A DNA stretch of 46,152 nucleotides from Candidatus Woesearchaeota archaeon (lineage in GTDB: Archaea; Nanobdellota; Nanobdellia; Woesearchaeales; 21-14-0-10-32-9): contig JAIPHP010000009.1 of assembly GCA_021735165.1 (NCBI GenBank), forward strand, positions 1 through 46,152, in the 5' to 3' direction. The position numbers and the translations under genes are program-made. The notes beneath the pieces are model-generated. The model did no database searches. It was not told the origin of the DNA and saw only the letters and a list, made by a program, of their open reading frames with translations. Each line of letters starts with the position of its first letter. Position 1 is the first letter of the stretch. Below are positions 1 to 9,700 of the stretch, one piece after another.

Positions 1-676
1 AGTATAATGAATCGGAGTCTTGAAAATTCTGCGAAACTTGCGAGGCTTGCGTTTTTTGTGCTTTCTCAAAATCATCATTATTATTTCTGCTGTTGGTCAC
101 AGGCATTTTTATAGTTCTGTTTCCTTTTACGCTCTCATGCGTTATTTGGCCGTTTTGAATTGATATAAGCCTACTTATTACGCCGTGTTTGTTGCTGTAT
201 GTTTCAAAGTAGTGCGAGTCTGCTAATCTGTTAAAATTGTTTTTTGGCAAATCGTTATTACCTTGCTTTAGATCTATTTGTTCTTTTAGTATTTCTTGCA
301 TTAAAGGCACTGTGTACACGGCGTGTGTTAGTTGTGTGTTGTCTGTTGCAGACAAAAAACCTTTGTTATCTAAAATTATGTAGTTCATAGGCGCTAATGC
401 TTGGTGTTCTTTCATGCCTGTTACAATAGTACTTATTTCGTATTGTCCTTGTTCGTTGCTCATCGTATTAGTTCTTGATTGCCATGAACCGCTAACTAAC
501 TGTTCTATGTTTATAGGCACTTGCAAAGGCCTCTCCATTTCAGTTTTAGTCTTTACTTCACCAGAAAACGTTAAATTAGTAGTCTGAGCAGCATTTATGC
601 TGTTTAACAACAATAATCCTGATGCTGTCAAGATTACTTTTTCAAGGCCTTTCCTAAAGAAACTCTTTTTCCTCAT
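1..676 (-). CDS. partial secreted hypothetical protein
   Basis: An open frame of 225 codons runs off the left edge, so the C-terminus is missing. The first ~30 residues are a basic stretch (MRKKSFFRKGLEK) and a hydrophobic segment ending near NAAQT, which looks like a signal peptide for export. The rest is polar, rich in Asn, Gln and Thr, with no motif I recognise. A TATA-like TTTAAATAC (minus strand, about 702-712) lies about 26 bp before the ATG, which fits a leaderless start at 676. It is transcribed divergently from gyrA. A surface or cell-wall-associated protein is an inference from export alone. Confidence 0.6.
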   Translation of the reverse strand, partial: MRKKSFFRKGLEKVILTASGLLLLNSINAAQTTNLTFSGEVKTKTEMERPLQVPINIEQLVSGSWQSRTNTMSNEQGQYEISTIVTGMKEHQALAPMNYIILDNKGFLSATDNTQLTHAVYTVPLMQEILKEQIDLKQGNNDLPKNNFNRLADSHYFETYSNKHGVISRLISIQNGQITHESVKGNRTIKMPVTNSRNNNDDFEKAQKTQASQVSQNFQDSDSLY

Positions 677-800
677 AGTCTTTAACAGATCATTCAACAG
701 CCTTTAAATACTTTACGATTTTATACCACTCAAAAGTGACTATCGTTATTTTTTAGTTGAAAATGATGCAATACAACGCACCTTTTTTCAATAACAAAAA

Positions 801-811
801 CCTTATAAAAT
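801..811 (+). promoter_or_regulatory. TATA box of gyrA
   Basis: CTTATAAAATG stands 40-50 bp before the gyrA ATG at 851 in the intergenic space shared with the divergent gene on the left. The spacing predicts a short leader of about 15-20 nt rather than a leaderless message. Called by eye. Confidence 0.45.
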
Positions 812-850
812 GCACCAATTTGCTTAGAACATAAAACTAGAGAACATACG

Positions 851-3439
851 ATGGACACTGAAAATAACGAAAAAACAGAAAAACAAGAAAAAATAATACC
901 TCAAGTAATTGAAGATGAGATGAAATCTGCTTATCTTGATTATTCTATGTCTGTAATTGTCGGAAGAGCACTTCCGGATGTAAGAGATGGATTAAAACCA
1001 GTACATAGAAGAATTCTTTATGCAATGAATGACATGGGCATAAGACACAATACACCTTTTAAAAAATGCGCAAGAATAGTAGGAGAAGTCTTAGGTAAAT
1101 ATCACCCACATGGAGACTCGGCAGTATATGATTCGCTTGTGAGAATGGCCCAAGATTTTTCATTAAGATACCCGTTAGTGCAAGGACAAGGAAATTTTGG
1201 ATCAGTTGATGGAGATTCTGCTGCGGCTATGAGATATACAGAATCAAGAATGGCAAAAATAAGCCAAGAAATGCTTCAAGATATTGATAAAGAAACCGTG
1301 CCATTCATGGAAAACTTTGATGGTTCACTAGAAGAACCAAAGGTTCTACCAAGCAAAATCCCAAACCTTTTGATGAATGGAAGCACAGGAATCGCAGTAG
1401 GAATGGCAACAAACATTCCACCACATAATCTAAAAGAGATAGCCTCAGCGGTAATAAAAATAATAGAAGATCCCGATATTAAAGATTTAGAATTAATGGA
1501 ATTAGTAAAAGGACCAGATTTTCCTACAGGAGGACAAATAGTGGGTCAAATGGGAATAAAATCTGCTTACGTAACAGGAAGAGGAAAAGTCCTTGTAAGA
1601 AGCAAAACTTATGAAGAAGAAAAAAACGGAAGAAAAAAAATAATAGTTACAGAAATACCATACATGGTAAATAAATCAGAACTAATAATTCAAATCGCCG
1701 AATTAGTAAAAGACAAAAGAGTTGAAGGCATCTCTGATCTAAGAGATGAATCAGACAGAAAAGGAATGAGAATAGTAATAGAACTAAAAAAAGATGCAAA
1801 CCCAGAACTCATAAAAAACCAATTACTAAAACACTCAAGACTTCAAGAAACATTTGGAATAATATTTTTAGCATTAGTAAACAACAAACCAGAAATTCTA
1901 ACACTAAAAGATATGCTTTCACACTACTTGCAACATAGAAAAATAGTTGTAATAAAAAGAACAGAATACGATTTAAGAAAAGCAGAAGAAAGAGCACACA
2001 TATTAGAAGGGCTCACAATCGCGCTAAACAATATTGACAACATGATAGAACTAATAAAAGGTTCAGAATCTGCAAATGATGCAAAAGAAAAACTGACAAC
2101 AAATTATGAATTAACAGACAAACAAGCCCAAGCAATATTAGATATGAAACTTCAAAAAATTGCAAAACTTGAAACTCACAAAATAAAAGAAGAATACACA
2201 GAACTAAAAGAAAAAATAACAAAATACAAAGAAATACTAGCCGACGAAACAAAAATACTTAACATAATAAAAGAAGAGCAAGAAGAAATAATAAGTACGT
2301 ACGGAGACGAAAGAAAAACAGAGATAATAGAACAAGAAGACGAAGACCTAGATATTGAAGACTTAATTGAAGAACAAGAAGTCGTAGTAACCGTAAGCAA
2401 CGCAGGATATGTCAAAAGAATGCCGCTAGACACATATAAAGCTCAAAGAAGAGGAGGCACAGGAATCATAGGAACAGAAAACAAAGAAGAAGATTTCACA
2501 GAAAAAATATTCATAGCAAATACGCATTCATACTTACTTGTACTAACAGACAAAGGACAAGTCCACTGGGTAAAAGTTTACAGAATCCCTGAAAGTGGAC
2601 GTTATAGCAAAGGCAAAGCAATCGTAAACTTAATAGATATAGAAAAAGAAGAAAAAATATCAGCAATCCTACCTGTAAGAAACTTTGAAAAAAACAAATT
2701 CTTACTAGCTGCGACAAAAAAAGGAATAATTAAAAAAACGTCTTTGGCAGCATATAGCAAACCAAGAAAAGGCGGTATAAGAGCAATAACTTTAGATGAA
2801 GGAGACGAAGTTGTTTCAGTAACAATAACAGACGGCAAACAACAAGTACTCCTTGCAACAAAAAACGGAAACGCATGCAAATTCAAAGAAACAGACGCAA
2901 GATCAATAGGAAGAACATCAAGAGGAGTCACAGGAATAAGGCTTAAAGGAAAAGATGAAGTTGTAAGCATGATACTAGTAAACGATGAAACAAAAGTTTT
3001 AACATTAACAAGCAAAGGATATGGAAAACAAACAATAGCTTCAGAATACAGACTGATAAACAGAGGCGGATCAGGCGTTATAAACATAAATTTAACAGAA
3101 AAAAACGGGTACGTAGTAAGCGTAAGATCAGTTAATGGAAACGAAGATTTAATGCTAATAACAAAAAATGGGATGGTTGTAAGAACACCTGTGAGAGGCA
3201 TTTCGACAATAGGAAGAAACACACAAGGAGTAAGAGTTATAAAATTAAGAGAAAACGATCAATTAGTAGCAGCAGGAAAAATACTAAACGAAGAAACAGC
3301 AGAAGAAGAAGTAGAAAAAGAAGAAGAAGACTTAAAGAAAAACCCTCGACCAGTACAAAAAGTTGAAGAAAACAGCGATGATGACGAAACAGAAGATGAT
3401 AAAAATATAGAAGAAGACCAAACTAATTCTGACGACTAA
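851..3439 (+). CDS. gyrA: DNA gyrase subunit A
   Basis: GyrA is the breakage-reunion subunit of type IIA topoisomerase; with GyrB it introduces negative supercoils using ATP. The protein has 862 residues. The N-terminal winged-helix/tower part carries the active-site Tyr129 in the RYTES motif. The quinolone-pocket positions are Ser90 and Asp94, the wild-type pair. The C-terminal beta-pinwheel keeps the GyrA box QRRGGTG at 532-538, which argues for true gyrase rather than ParC. The last ~45 residues are a very acidic tail (many D/E), a known feature of some GyrA tails that tunes supercoiling. No gyrB is next to it. A bacterial-type gyrase in an archaeal setting points to ancient transfer. Confidence 0.95.
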   Translation: MDTENNEKTEKQEKIIPQVIEDEMKSAYLDYSMSVIVGRALPDVRDGLKPVHRRILYAMNDMGIRHNTPFKKCARIVGEVLGKYHPHGDSAVYDSLVRMAQDFSLRYPLVQGQGNFGSVDGDSAAAMRYTESRMAKISQEMLQDIDKETVPFMENFDGSLEEPKVLPSKIPNLLMNGSTGIAVGMATNIPPHNLKEIASAVIKIIEDPDIKDLELMELVKGPDFPTGGQIVGQMGIKSAYVTGRGKVLVRSKTYEEEKNGRKKIIVTEIPYMVNKSELIIQIAELVKDKRVEGISDLRDESDRKGMRIVIELKKDANPELIKNQLLKHSRLQETFGIIFLALVNNKPEILTLKDMLSHYLQHRKIVVIKRTEYDLRKAEERAHILEGLTIALNNIDNMIELIKGSESANDAKEKLTTNYELTDKQAQAILDMKLQKIAKLETHKIKEEYTELKEKITKYKEILADETKILNIIKEEQEEIISTYGDERKTEIIEQEDEDLDIEDLIEEQEVVVTVSNAGYVKRMPLDTYKAQRRGGTGIIGTENKEEDFTEKIFIANTHSYLLVLTDKGQVHWVKVYRIPESGRYSKGKAIVNLIDIEKEEKISAILPVRNFEKNKFLLAATKKGIIKKTSLAAYSKPRKGGIRAITLDEGDEVVSVTITDGKQQVLLATKNGNACKFKETDARSIGRTSRGVTGIRLKGKDEVVSMILVNDETKVLTLTSKGYGKQTIASEYRLINRGGSGVININLTEKNGYVVSVRSVNGNEDLMLITKNGMVVRTPVRGISTIGRNTQGVRVIKLRENDQLVAAGKILNEETAEEEVEKEEEDLKKNPRPVQKVEENSDDDETEDDKNIEEDQTNSDD

Positions 3440-3505
3440 AAAAAAGCTCAAAAAAATAAAAAATTTTAACAAATATTATAAACAATTAATTATTCTCAAA
3501 GAAAT

Positions 3506-3778
3506 ATGTCAGACGAAAAAAAAGAAAAGAAGTACAAATTATTGCACGATAGACCTGGATGTATTGGGTGCAGCGCATGCGCAGCTGTGGCTCCTGATCA
3601 CTGGGAAATGGCGGATGACGGAAAATCAGACATCATAAATGGAAAAGACAGAGAAGATGGCTGGCAGGAAAAAGATATTTCTGAAGAAGAATTCAAAGAA
3701 AACATGGAAGCAGCAGAAAGCTGCCCGGTAAATGTAATACACCTGAAAAGATTAAAAGATGAAAAAGATTTAATCTAA
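3506..3778 (+). CDS. single [4Fe-4S] ferredoxin
   Basis: A 90-residue acidic electron carrier. Cys19, Cys22 and Cys25 form CxxCxxC and Cys73 is followed by Pro (ESCPVNVI), the ligand set for one [4Fe-4S] cluster. An insertion of about 25 charged residues lies between the first three ligands and the last, as in archaeal and Thermotoga-type single-cluster ferredoxins. AATATTATAAAC at about 3472-3483 is a TATA box roughly 25 bp before the ATG, so the gene is probably leaderless. The next gene starts 2 bp after the stop, suggesting co-transcription. The redox partner cannot be told; the FNR-like enzyme at 27.7 kb is one candidate in this window. Confidence 0.9.
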   Translation: MSDEKKEKKYKLLHDRPGCIGCSACAAVAPDHWEMADDGKSDIINGKDREDGWQEKDISEEEFKENMEAAESCPVNVIHLKRLKDEKDLI

Positions 3779-3780
3779 AT

Positions 3781-4176
3781 ATGAAAATAAGAAATGCCAA
3801 AAAAGAAGATATAAATCAAATAATTGATTTATGGAAAGAAACAAATCTTTATTTCGAACCATTTGATAAACAAGAAAGATTAGAAGAAAAAATAACAAAT
3901 GAACCCGAACTTTTCTTGATTGCCGAAGAAAATAATAAAGTTGTTGGCGCAGTAATAGGTAATTATGGCTGGAGAATTTCTATAGATCATTGGGCCGTAT
4001 TAAAGAATTATCAAGGACAAGGTATTGGCAAAGCACTACTAAAAGAAATAAAAAATAATCTCAAACAAAAAGGTGCAGAAATTGCCCTAATCGACACAAA
4101 TCTTCCGGAGGAATATGCAAAAAAGGTAGGATTTGAATACAGAGGAACAAATAATAATTATACTATTAAGTTATAA
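3781..4176 (+). CDS. GNAT-family N-acetyltransferase
   Basis: A 131-residue protein with the acetyl-CoA-binding signature of the GNAT fold: the pyrophosphate loop QGQGIG at 78-83 followed by a helix (KALLKEI). The N-terminal MKIRNAKKEDINQIIDLW is the usual first strand and helix of the family. Length is normal for a single GNAT domain. It starts 2 bp after the ferredoxin stop and probably shares its transcript. The acceptor amine cannot be predicted from the sequence. The C-terminal EYRGTNNNYTIKL strand is typical of RimI-like and aminoglycoside-type GNATs, but that does not fix the substrate. Confidence 0.85.
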   Translation: MKIRNAKKEDINQIIDLWKETNLYFEPFDKQERLEEKITNEPELFLIAEENNKVVGAVIGNYGWRISIDHWAVLKNYQGQGIGKALLKEIKNNLKQKGAEIALIDTNLPEEYAKKVGFEYRGTNNNYTIKL

Positions 4177-4217
4177 GTATTAGAAAATTATTTAACTTCA
4201 AAGCGAAAAATTATTCT

Positions 4218-4550
4218 ATGAACACAACACAAATAATACTTCAATTTATAATATCCGGAGCCGTAGTAGTCGGAGCAACACTTCTTTCAAGAACAATAGA
4301 TTCAAAATGGTCTGGGCTTCTTGTAGCATTGCCAATAATGACGATACTTGGATTAATATTCATATCTATGAATCCTCAGCTAGCAGTCACACAAAGATAT
4401 TTACTCTCAGCATTAATATTTATGATACCTGCAGCGCTTTACATTCTTTCAGTTTATTTACTTTTTGGCAAAGTATCCTTAGTAACAAATTTATTAATCT
4501 CTATAATACCCTTAGGAATAAGCGTATTTATTATTCAGAGATTTTGGTGA
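4218..4550 (+). CDS. small four-helix membrane protein (DUF3147-like)
   Basis: A 110-residue integral membrane protein with four hydrophobic segments, at about 7-24, 33-51, 60-80 and 86-107. The stretch around the first two segments (GAVVVGATLLSR, then KWSGLLVALPIMTIL) resembles the DUF3147 family from memory. Function unknown. The stop lies 8 bp from the convergent stop of the next gene. A TATA-like AATTATTTAAC lies about 25-30 bp before the ATG. Confidence 0.6.
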   Translation: MNTTQIILQFIISGAVVVGATLLSRTIDSKWSGLLVALPIMTILGLIFISMNPQLAVTQRYLLSALIFMIPAALYILSVYLLFGKVSLVTNLLISIIPLGISVFIIQRFW

Positions 4551-4557
4551 ATACAAA

Positions 4558-4986
4558 TTATAAATCCAAAAAATCAAAATTATCAGTAACGCCCCAAATA
4601 GCTCCATCAGAATGCGCACGATATAATTTCACCACCCTGTCTTTCCAGCCAGGTATAGTTCTCTCTTCTATAATTCTATTCATTTCATGCGCGGCAGTCA
4701 AACCGTACTTCTCCATGCCCTCACTAATCCCTAAATCTTTGTAAAATGCAGATACATCAAAGAAAGATGCAATTCTAAGACCTGCTTGTATGCCCGCCAT
4801 TCTTTCCGGATCGATTTTGTCATCAAGAATTCCTGGTTGTGTAAAGAATATGTGAGAGCCATAAGGGAATTCTCCCCTCTTTATACAATCATTAGCAGCT
4901 ATTCTTGCATACGCAAGATTCCTCCTTATTATTTCAATATTATCTGACTTGTAAGGCGACTCAATTAGCACTAACTGTCCTTTCAT
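4558..4986 (-). CDS. DUF7768/DUF4406-like protein (deoxyribosyltransferase-like fold)
   Basis: A 142-residue soluble protein. It opens with a beta strand and a SPY motif (VLIESPY, 6-12), then an alpha-helix of Arg/Ala (RRNLAYARIAANDCI), then a conserved-looking FFTQPGILDD at 47-56 and RMAGIQAGL. This order (strand, SPY, Ala-rich helix, H-F-TQPG-LDD) is what I recall for phage and bacterial DUF7768 proteins, which have a nucleoside 2-deoxyribosyltransferase-like fold. Catalysis has not been shown for those that I know. The C-terminal half (KLYRAHSDGAIWGVTDNF) has no motif I recognise. It is in line with the glycosylase gene 41 bp upstream and may share its transcript. Confidence 0.55.
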   Translation of the reverse strand: MKGQLVLIESPYKSDNIEIIRRNLAYARIAANDCIKRGEFPYGSHIFFTQPGILDDKIDPERMAGIQAGLRIASFFDVSAFYKDLGISEGMEKYGLTAAHEMNRIIEERTIPGWKDRVVKLYRAHSDGAIWGVTDNFDFLDL

Positions 4987-5027
4987 AAGTATGGGAAACT
5001 ACAGGCAATTAAAAACATTACTATTTT

Positions 5028-5534
5028 TCAATGGTGTTTTTTAAACATATAACAATCATCATCATGAGCTCCAGGCAAATAATTTGTACTCATCAAGAAT
5101 TCGTTTGTTATTTCTCCGCCTGTAAACTTAAAAGTTTTCTTAAAGAGTTTTACCCATTCTTCCTTATTTTTGCATTCTTGTTTATTAAGCCATTTCTTAA
5201 AAGAACCATGTTCCTTCTGAAGCTCAATTATTTTTTTTGCATTATGAATTGCTGCATGAATCTTGAGTTTGTTTCTTATTATTCCTGGATTTTGCATGAG
5301 TTCAGCTATTTCTTTCTCTCCGTACTTTGCAACTTTCTTTACAGAAGGGAATGCTTTGTGTATAGTTTTCTTCTTTTTTAGAATTGTATCAAAAGAGAGT
5401 CCTGCTTGACTTATCTCTAGAATTAGACGTCTGAATAAGTCATCGTCATTCTTCGCAGGCACGCCATGTTCTGTATCATGATGTTCTTTATGATGATCAT
5501 TTCTAGCTCTTGCGTATGTACAATATGAGGACAT
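5028..5534 (-). CDS. tag: DNA-3-methyladenine glycosylase I
   Basis: Removes 3-methyladenine from alkylated DNA in base excision repair. The 168-residue protein has the Tag pattern: Cys5 and His19 (HHDTEHGVP), and His157 and Cys161 near the C-terminus, which together bind zinc in the E. coli enzyme. Glu40 in LILEISQAGLSFDTIL matches the catalytic/base-recognition Glu38 of E. coli Tag, and the following helix keeps QAGLS. GIIRNKLKI follows as in the family. It is a little shorter than E. coli Tag (187). The aromatic partner Trp46 of E. coli is Phe48 here. Confidence 0.9.
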   Translation of the reverse strand: MSSYCTYARARNDHHKEHHDTEHGVPAKNDDDLFRRLILEISQAGLSFDTILKKKKTIHKAFPSVKKVAKYGEKEIAELMQNPGIIRNKLKIHAAIHNAKKIIELQKEHGSFKKWLNKQECKNKEEWVKLFKKTFKFTGGEITNEFLMSTNYLPGAHDDDCYMFKKHH

Positions 5535-5552
5535 AATTAAAGAGAATTATTT

Positions 5553-5807
5553 TCATTTATAGATTTTGTCATGATGATCGAAGTTATCAAAGTAAACAGT
5601 CATTTCTTGATGTTCAATTCTGAATACTAAAACAAAATGACCTATGTGAACTCTCTGAAATCCTTTCATCACATTTTTTAGATATTTATATTCATGAAAA
5701 GGATTTTCACATATATCTTTAATTTTTTTTACAACATCTTTTCTTTGTGTCGTGTCTAATTTCTGTATTTTTTTCTCTGCTGTTTTAGAAAATATGCTTT
5801 TATACAT
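5553..5807 (-). CDS. RelE/ParE-family toxin
   Basis: An 84-residue basic protein with the compact RelE fold pattern: N-terminal helices rich in Lys (SKTAEKKIQKL), NPFHEYKYLKN, then strands QRVHIGHFVLVFRI and TVYFDNFDHHDKIYK. Arg52, His79 and Tyr83 are candidates for the ribosome-dependent RNase site. The frame is open upstream to 5900, but that part lies inside the antitoxin gene. The ATG at 5807 overlaps the antitoxin stop by 8 bp (ATGTATAA), the coupling typical of toxin-antitoxin pairs, so I chose it. Toxicity is inferred from family and layout. Confidence 0.75.
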   Translation of the reverse strand: MYKSIFSKTAEKKIQKLDTTQRKDVVKKIKDICENPFHEYKYLKNVMKGFQRVHIGHFVLVFRIEHQEMTVYFDNFDHHDKIYK

Positions 5808-6021
5808 TAAAGTGTTTTTCAAGATCTTTGACTTTGATATATTTTCCTTTTCTGATTCTTTCAAGTCTTTCAAGGTATTCTTCTCTGACTTCCCGTTCAT
5901 CTTCAGTCATCGTTTTCATGAAGTTGTTTATTTGCTTGCTCATGCTAATTCCGGAAGACTTGCAGTACTCGGAAAACTTACGATATGTTTCTTCATCCAC
6001 ATTAAATGTTTTTATTGCCAT
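5800..6021 (-). CDS. ribbon-helix-helix antitoxin
   Basis: A 73-residue protein whose first ~45 residues fit a ribbon-helix-helix DNA-binding domain: strand MAIKTFNVDEE, helix TYRKFSEYCKSSG and helix SMSKQINNFMKTM. The C-terminal half is charged and probably wraps the toxin. It precedes the toxin, as usual, and its upstream DNA holds two 9-bp direct repeats suited to autorepression (see the operator entry). Confidence 0.75.
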   Translation of the reverse strand: MAIKTFNVDEETYRKFSEYCKSSGISMSKQINNFMKTMTEDEREVREEYLERLERIRKGKYIKVKDLEKHFNV

Positions 6022-6048
6022 TAAATAAAGTTATTTAATGTTATTTAA
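6021..6048 (-). promoter_or_regulatory. operator-like repeats of the toxin-antitoxin operon
   Basis: GTTATTTAA occurs at 6030-6038 and again at 6040-6048, one helical turn apart, with an inverted TTAAATAA at 6021-6028 touching the antitoxin start. RHH antitoxins commonly bind such short tandem sites. The TATA-like ATATTTAAATAAC on the minus strand overlaps the second repeat, so binding would block transcription. Inference from layout. Confidence 0.4.
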
Positions 6049-6105
6049 ATATTTTTTTAAATCAACTTCGGAAATATATTTATTTTCTGTATGGAAGTTT
6101 ATTAT

Positions 6106-6300
6106 GGTACCCACCCTCTCCTCGCCCTAAAGGACGAGGTACCATTCGGGTGGGTACTGGTTATTATTTGAAACTTTTTTAGGGCTAAAGCCCTTTTAAG
6201 AACTAAATTGATGTTTTATCAATGAAAAATCCTAAGAAACAAATGATGTTTTTTTGGAGTGGCATTCACTCAATGGACTAAAGTCCACAGTACCTCTGCC
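6106..6300. repeat. hairpin-rich intergenic stretch, possible IS200/IS605 relic
   Basis: The 350-bp gap 6022-6371 has no gene but several perfect or near-perfect hairpins. GTACCCACC (6107-6115) pairs with GGTGGGTAC (6149-6157) and encloses CCTCG (6120-6124)/CGAGG (6135-6139) with the loop core CC-TAAA-GG. GGGC-TAAA-GCCC is at 6182-6193, GAGTG/CACTC at 6257-6271 and TGGAC-TAAA-GTCCA at 6274-6287. The recurring TAAA loop on GC stems recalls the subterminal hairpins of IS200/IS605-type elements as I remember them. No transposase or tnpB frame is left. Confidence 0.4.
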
Positions 6301-6352
6301 ACATAATCTGTATAGTAAATAATTATTCACAACCCAAAACCATTATAAACAA

Positions 6353-6374
6353 CATATGAATTCTATTTCATATG
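6353..6374. promoter_or_regulatory. palindromic operator at the arsR-suf start
   Basis: CATATGAA-TTCTAT-TTCATATG is a perfect 8-bp inverted repeat with a 6-bp spacer. Its right half contains the arsR start codon (ATG 6372-6374). The TATA box ATTATAAAC is at 6342-6350, so the palindrome covers the probable transcription start. Winged-helix ArsR dimers bind such sites; autorepression is the simplest reading. Most of this palindrome recurs upstream of sod at 25410-25429. Confidence 0.65.
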
Positions 6375-6707
6375 AAATGCTACTCGTACACTGACTTTTT
6401 CAGCAACCTTGCTAATGAAAGCAACATCAAAATAATTGAATCGCTAAAACAAGGACCTAAAAACGTTACAACAATAAGCAACGAAACAAAAATTGAGCAA
6501 TCCGCAACAAGTCACCGTCTAAAAAAATTAGTTAGTTGCAATGTCTTAAATGTAGAAAGAAAAGGAAAAGAAAGAATATACTCATTAAACAAAGAAACAA
6601 TAATTCCCATACTAAAGTTAGTAGATGAACACGTACATAAACAATGCAAGACTTGTTGGAAAAGAGACCAACGCAAAGTAAAAAGACCTTTAAAAATAAA
6701 ACTATAA
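6372..6707 (+). CDS. ArsR-family winged-helix regulator, likely controls suf
   Basis: A 111-residue DNA-binding repressor. The ArsR winged helix runs from about residue 10 to 75: the helix-turn-helix lies in NVTTISNETKIEQSATSHRLKKL (31-53) and the beta wing in NVERKGKERIYSL. Cysteines at 3, 56, 92 and 95 could sense metal, Fe-S or redox state; Cys92 and Cys95 form a CxxC near the C-terminus, followed by a basic tail. It is first in the suf operon, 2 bp before sufB, a place often held by SufR-like regulators. A perfect palindrome overlaps its start codon. That it binds an Fe-S cluster is my inference. Confidence 0.8.
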   Translation: MKCYSYTDFFSNLANESNIKIIESLKQGPKNVTTISNETKIEQSATSHRLKKLVSCNVLNVERKGKERIYSLNKETIIPILKLVDEHVHKQCKTCWKRDQRKVKRPLKIKL

Positions 6708-6709
6708 AA

Positions 6710-9700
6710 ATGGAAATAAGTAGACAACTATACGACAATAGAGACGAAACAAAATACATATTCAAAGTACCGATAGGCATAAACGAAGAAGTAGTTCGGC
6801 AAATATCAAAATACAAAAAAGAGCCTGAATGGATGCTTAAAAAAAGATTACAAGCACTCAAAATATTTCAGGAAAAACAAGTACCAACATGGGGGCCTGA
6901 TCTAAGCAAACTTGACTTAAACAAAATATGCTTCTACGCAGTAGCAGACGCAAAATACAATTCAACAAAATGGGAAGATGTTCCTGAAAACATAAAGCAA
7001 ACCTTTGAAAGACTAGGAATACCTGAAGCTGAAAGAAAGGCACTTGCAGGAGCAGGAGCGCAATTCGATTCTCAAACAATATACCACAACCTAAAAGAAG
7101 ACCTAAAGAAAAAAGGAGTCATCTTTGAAGACATGCACGTAGCAGTAGAAAAATATCCAGAGCTCGTAAAAAAATACTTTATGACACAATGCGTCTCCCC
7201 AGCTCTGCACAAATATGCAGCTTTGCACGGAGCAGTATGGAGCGGAGGAACATTCATCTACGTACCAAAAGGAGTTAAAGTAAACCAACCACTTCAAGCA
7301 TATTTTAGAATGAACGAATCCGGAATGGGACAATTCGAACACACACTCATAATAGTAGAAGAAAACGCTGAATGCCACTACATAGAAGGATGCTTTACAA
7401 AAGGAACACTAATAATAACAGACGCAGGATACAAAAAAATAGAGGACGTAACAGAAAAAGACAAAGTTTTAACTCATGAAGGAGAATACAGAAAAGTAAA
7501 AGATCTTCAAAAATACAAACACGAAGGAGAACTCTATGAAATAGAATACTATGGGGACTCAACACAAAAAATAACAGCAACACCAGAACACCCCTTTCTC
7601 TTTGCAAAAAGAAAAACACAAAATGACAGAAACAAAGAGTTCGAATTAGAATGGAACATACCAAAATACATGGAAAAAAAAGATTATTTAGCAATGCCAA
7701 TAAATCAAGTGACAAAAACAAAAAAAGAAAGAACATTTGAAGTAAAAAAATGGGACCCTGAGAAAAAATTCAAAACAAGCAAAGTAAAAGTAAAAGCGAC
7801 ACCTGAATTTTACAGATTAATAGGATATTATTTATCAGAAGGAAGCACCATGAAAGAGCATTACTTGTGTTTTGACTTTAACAAAAAAGAAAGAACATAC
7901 ATAGATGACGTAAAAAAATGCCTAAAAAAAGTATTCAAAGTAGAAGCATACGAAGTACACCACAAAAAAAATAATGGAACGTCCGTAAGAGTAAACTCAA
8001 CGGAACTGGCAAGAATATTCAAACAATTCGGAGATAGAAACTATAACAAACAAGTACCGCCGTGGATGCTTACAGAAAGCCATGAAAACCAAAAACAAAT
8101 AATTCTTGGATGGTTCAGAGGAGATGGGAACTACTACAACAAAAAACATGAATCAGGAACTAAAGAAGCATTCAGAATTAACACAACATCCAAAACGATG
8201 ACAAGGCAAATACGAGATATACTACTAAGACAAGGAATATTTGCATTCATAAACAAAAGAAACAGAAAAAAAGAAAACAGAAGAACCATTTATACACTAG
8301 GAATAACAGGAGAACACATGGTAAAATTCGGAAACCTAGTCGGAATAAAAATAAATAAAACAATAAACAACCACAAAAGAGCATCAATGTTTGGAATTGA
8401 TAAAAAATTCGCCTATGTACCCATAAAGAAAATTACAAAAAAGAAAACCAAAAACAAAGAAGTATACAATTTCGGAGTAGAAGGACACGAAACATACACC
8501 GCCGGAAGCGTAATAGTGCATAACTGCTCAGCTCCAAAATACAAATCTCCTTCAATACATGCAGGCTGCGTAGAAGTAATAGTACATAAAGGAGCAAGAA
8601 TGCGTTACAGTTCAGTAGAAAACTGGTCAAGAAACACATACAACCTAAACACAAAAAGAGCAAACGTATACGAAGAAGGAATAATGGAATGGGTTTCTGG
8701 AAATCTCGGTTGTCTTGCCGGAGACACAAAAATATCAACAAACCCAAAGGGACCGACAAAAATAATGGAACTAAAACCTGGAGATTATGTATATGCACTA
8801 AATGAAAAAACTAACAAATTAGAAAAGGCAAAAATCAAACAAAAAATTTACAGCGGCGATAAAAAAACATACAGACTAAAAGCCGGAGGAAGAGAAATAG
8901 AAGCGACCGGAAACCATCCCTTCCTTGCACTAACACATAAAAAAAACAACCCGAATCACAAAAAAGGATTTTTCAGAACAGAATGGAAAAAGCTTGAAGA
9001 TTTAAAAAAAGGAGATTTAATAGCTATAGCCAAATCTCTGCCAGTAGAAGGAATACCCTATAAACTTCCATCATACAACTACAACAAACAAGTAAAAAGC
9101 AAAAACCAATACACCAAGGAGTTCTCCATGAGCATAAACCATTTATACAAAAAAATAAAACAACCAAAAGAAACAAATGAAGACTTAATGTGGCTTTTGG
9201 GAATTCTTCTAGGAGATGGACATATATATCTAAACAAAAAAAATGCCAAGATAAATATAGCAATACCTGAAAAGGATTCGTTGAGAAAAGAGGTAAAGAC
9301 TGCTGTAAAAAAATTATTTCATATTGACGTAAAATATGAAAAAGACAGATTCCTTGTTATAAATTCCAGACCCTTAGCTGATCTAATAATCAAAATTGGT
9401 TTTTCAGGAAAAGCAGACACAAAAAAAATTCCGCCATGGGTTCACAAACTACCAAAAAAACAAAAAATGGCTTTGCTAGCTGGATACATTGACTCTGACG
9501 GACACATAGGCGAAGGAGGCGCATACATAACAAGCATAAACAAAGAAATACTAGAAGACATCCAAGAAATTGCACTATCTTGTGGAATAGGATTTTCAAA
9601 TGTCTTTGTACACGGCAAAAAAAGGAAAACAAAAATCCTTGGAATAGATTGCAATGCAAACGACTCATACAGAATACTTCTAAATGGAAAAAATGTAAAA

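Noticed and set aside
2602-3222. 206-codon open frame on the minus strand within gyrA
   Set aside because: It is a shadow of gyrA, with low-complexity hydrophobic content and no ribosome site or promoter.
4307-4744. 145-codon plus-strand frame between the membrane protein and DUF7768-like gene
   Set aside because: It overlaps two better-supported genes on opposite strands and has no recognisable features.
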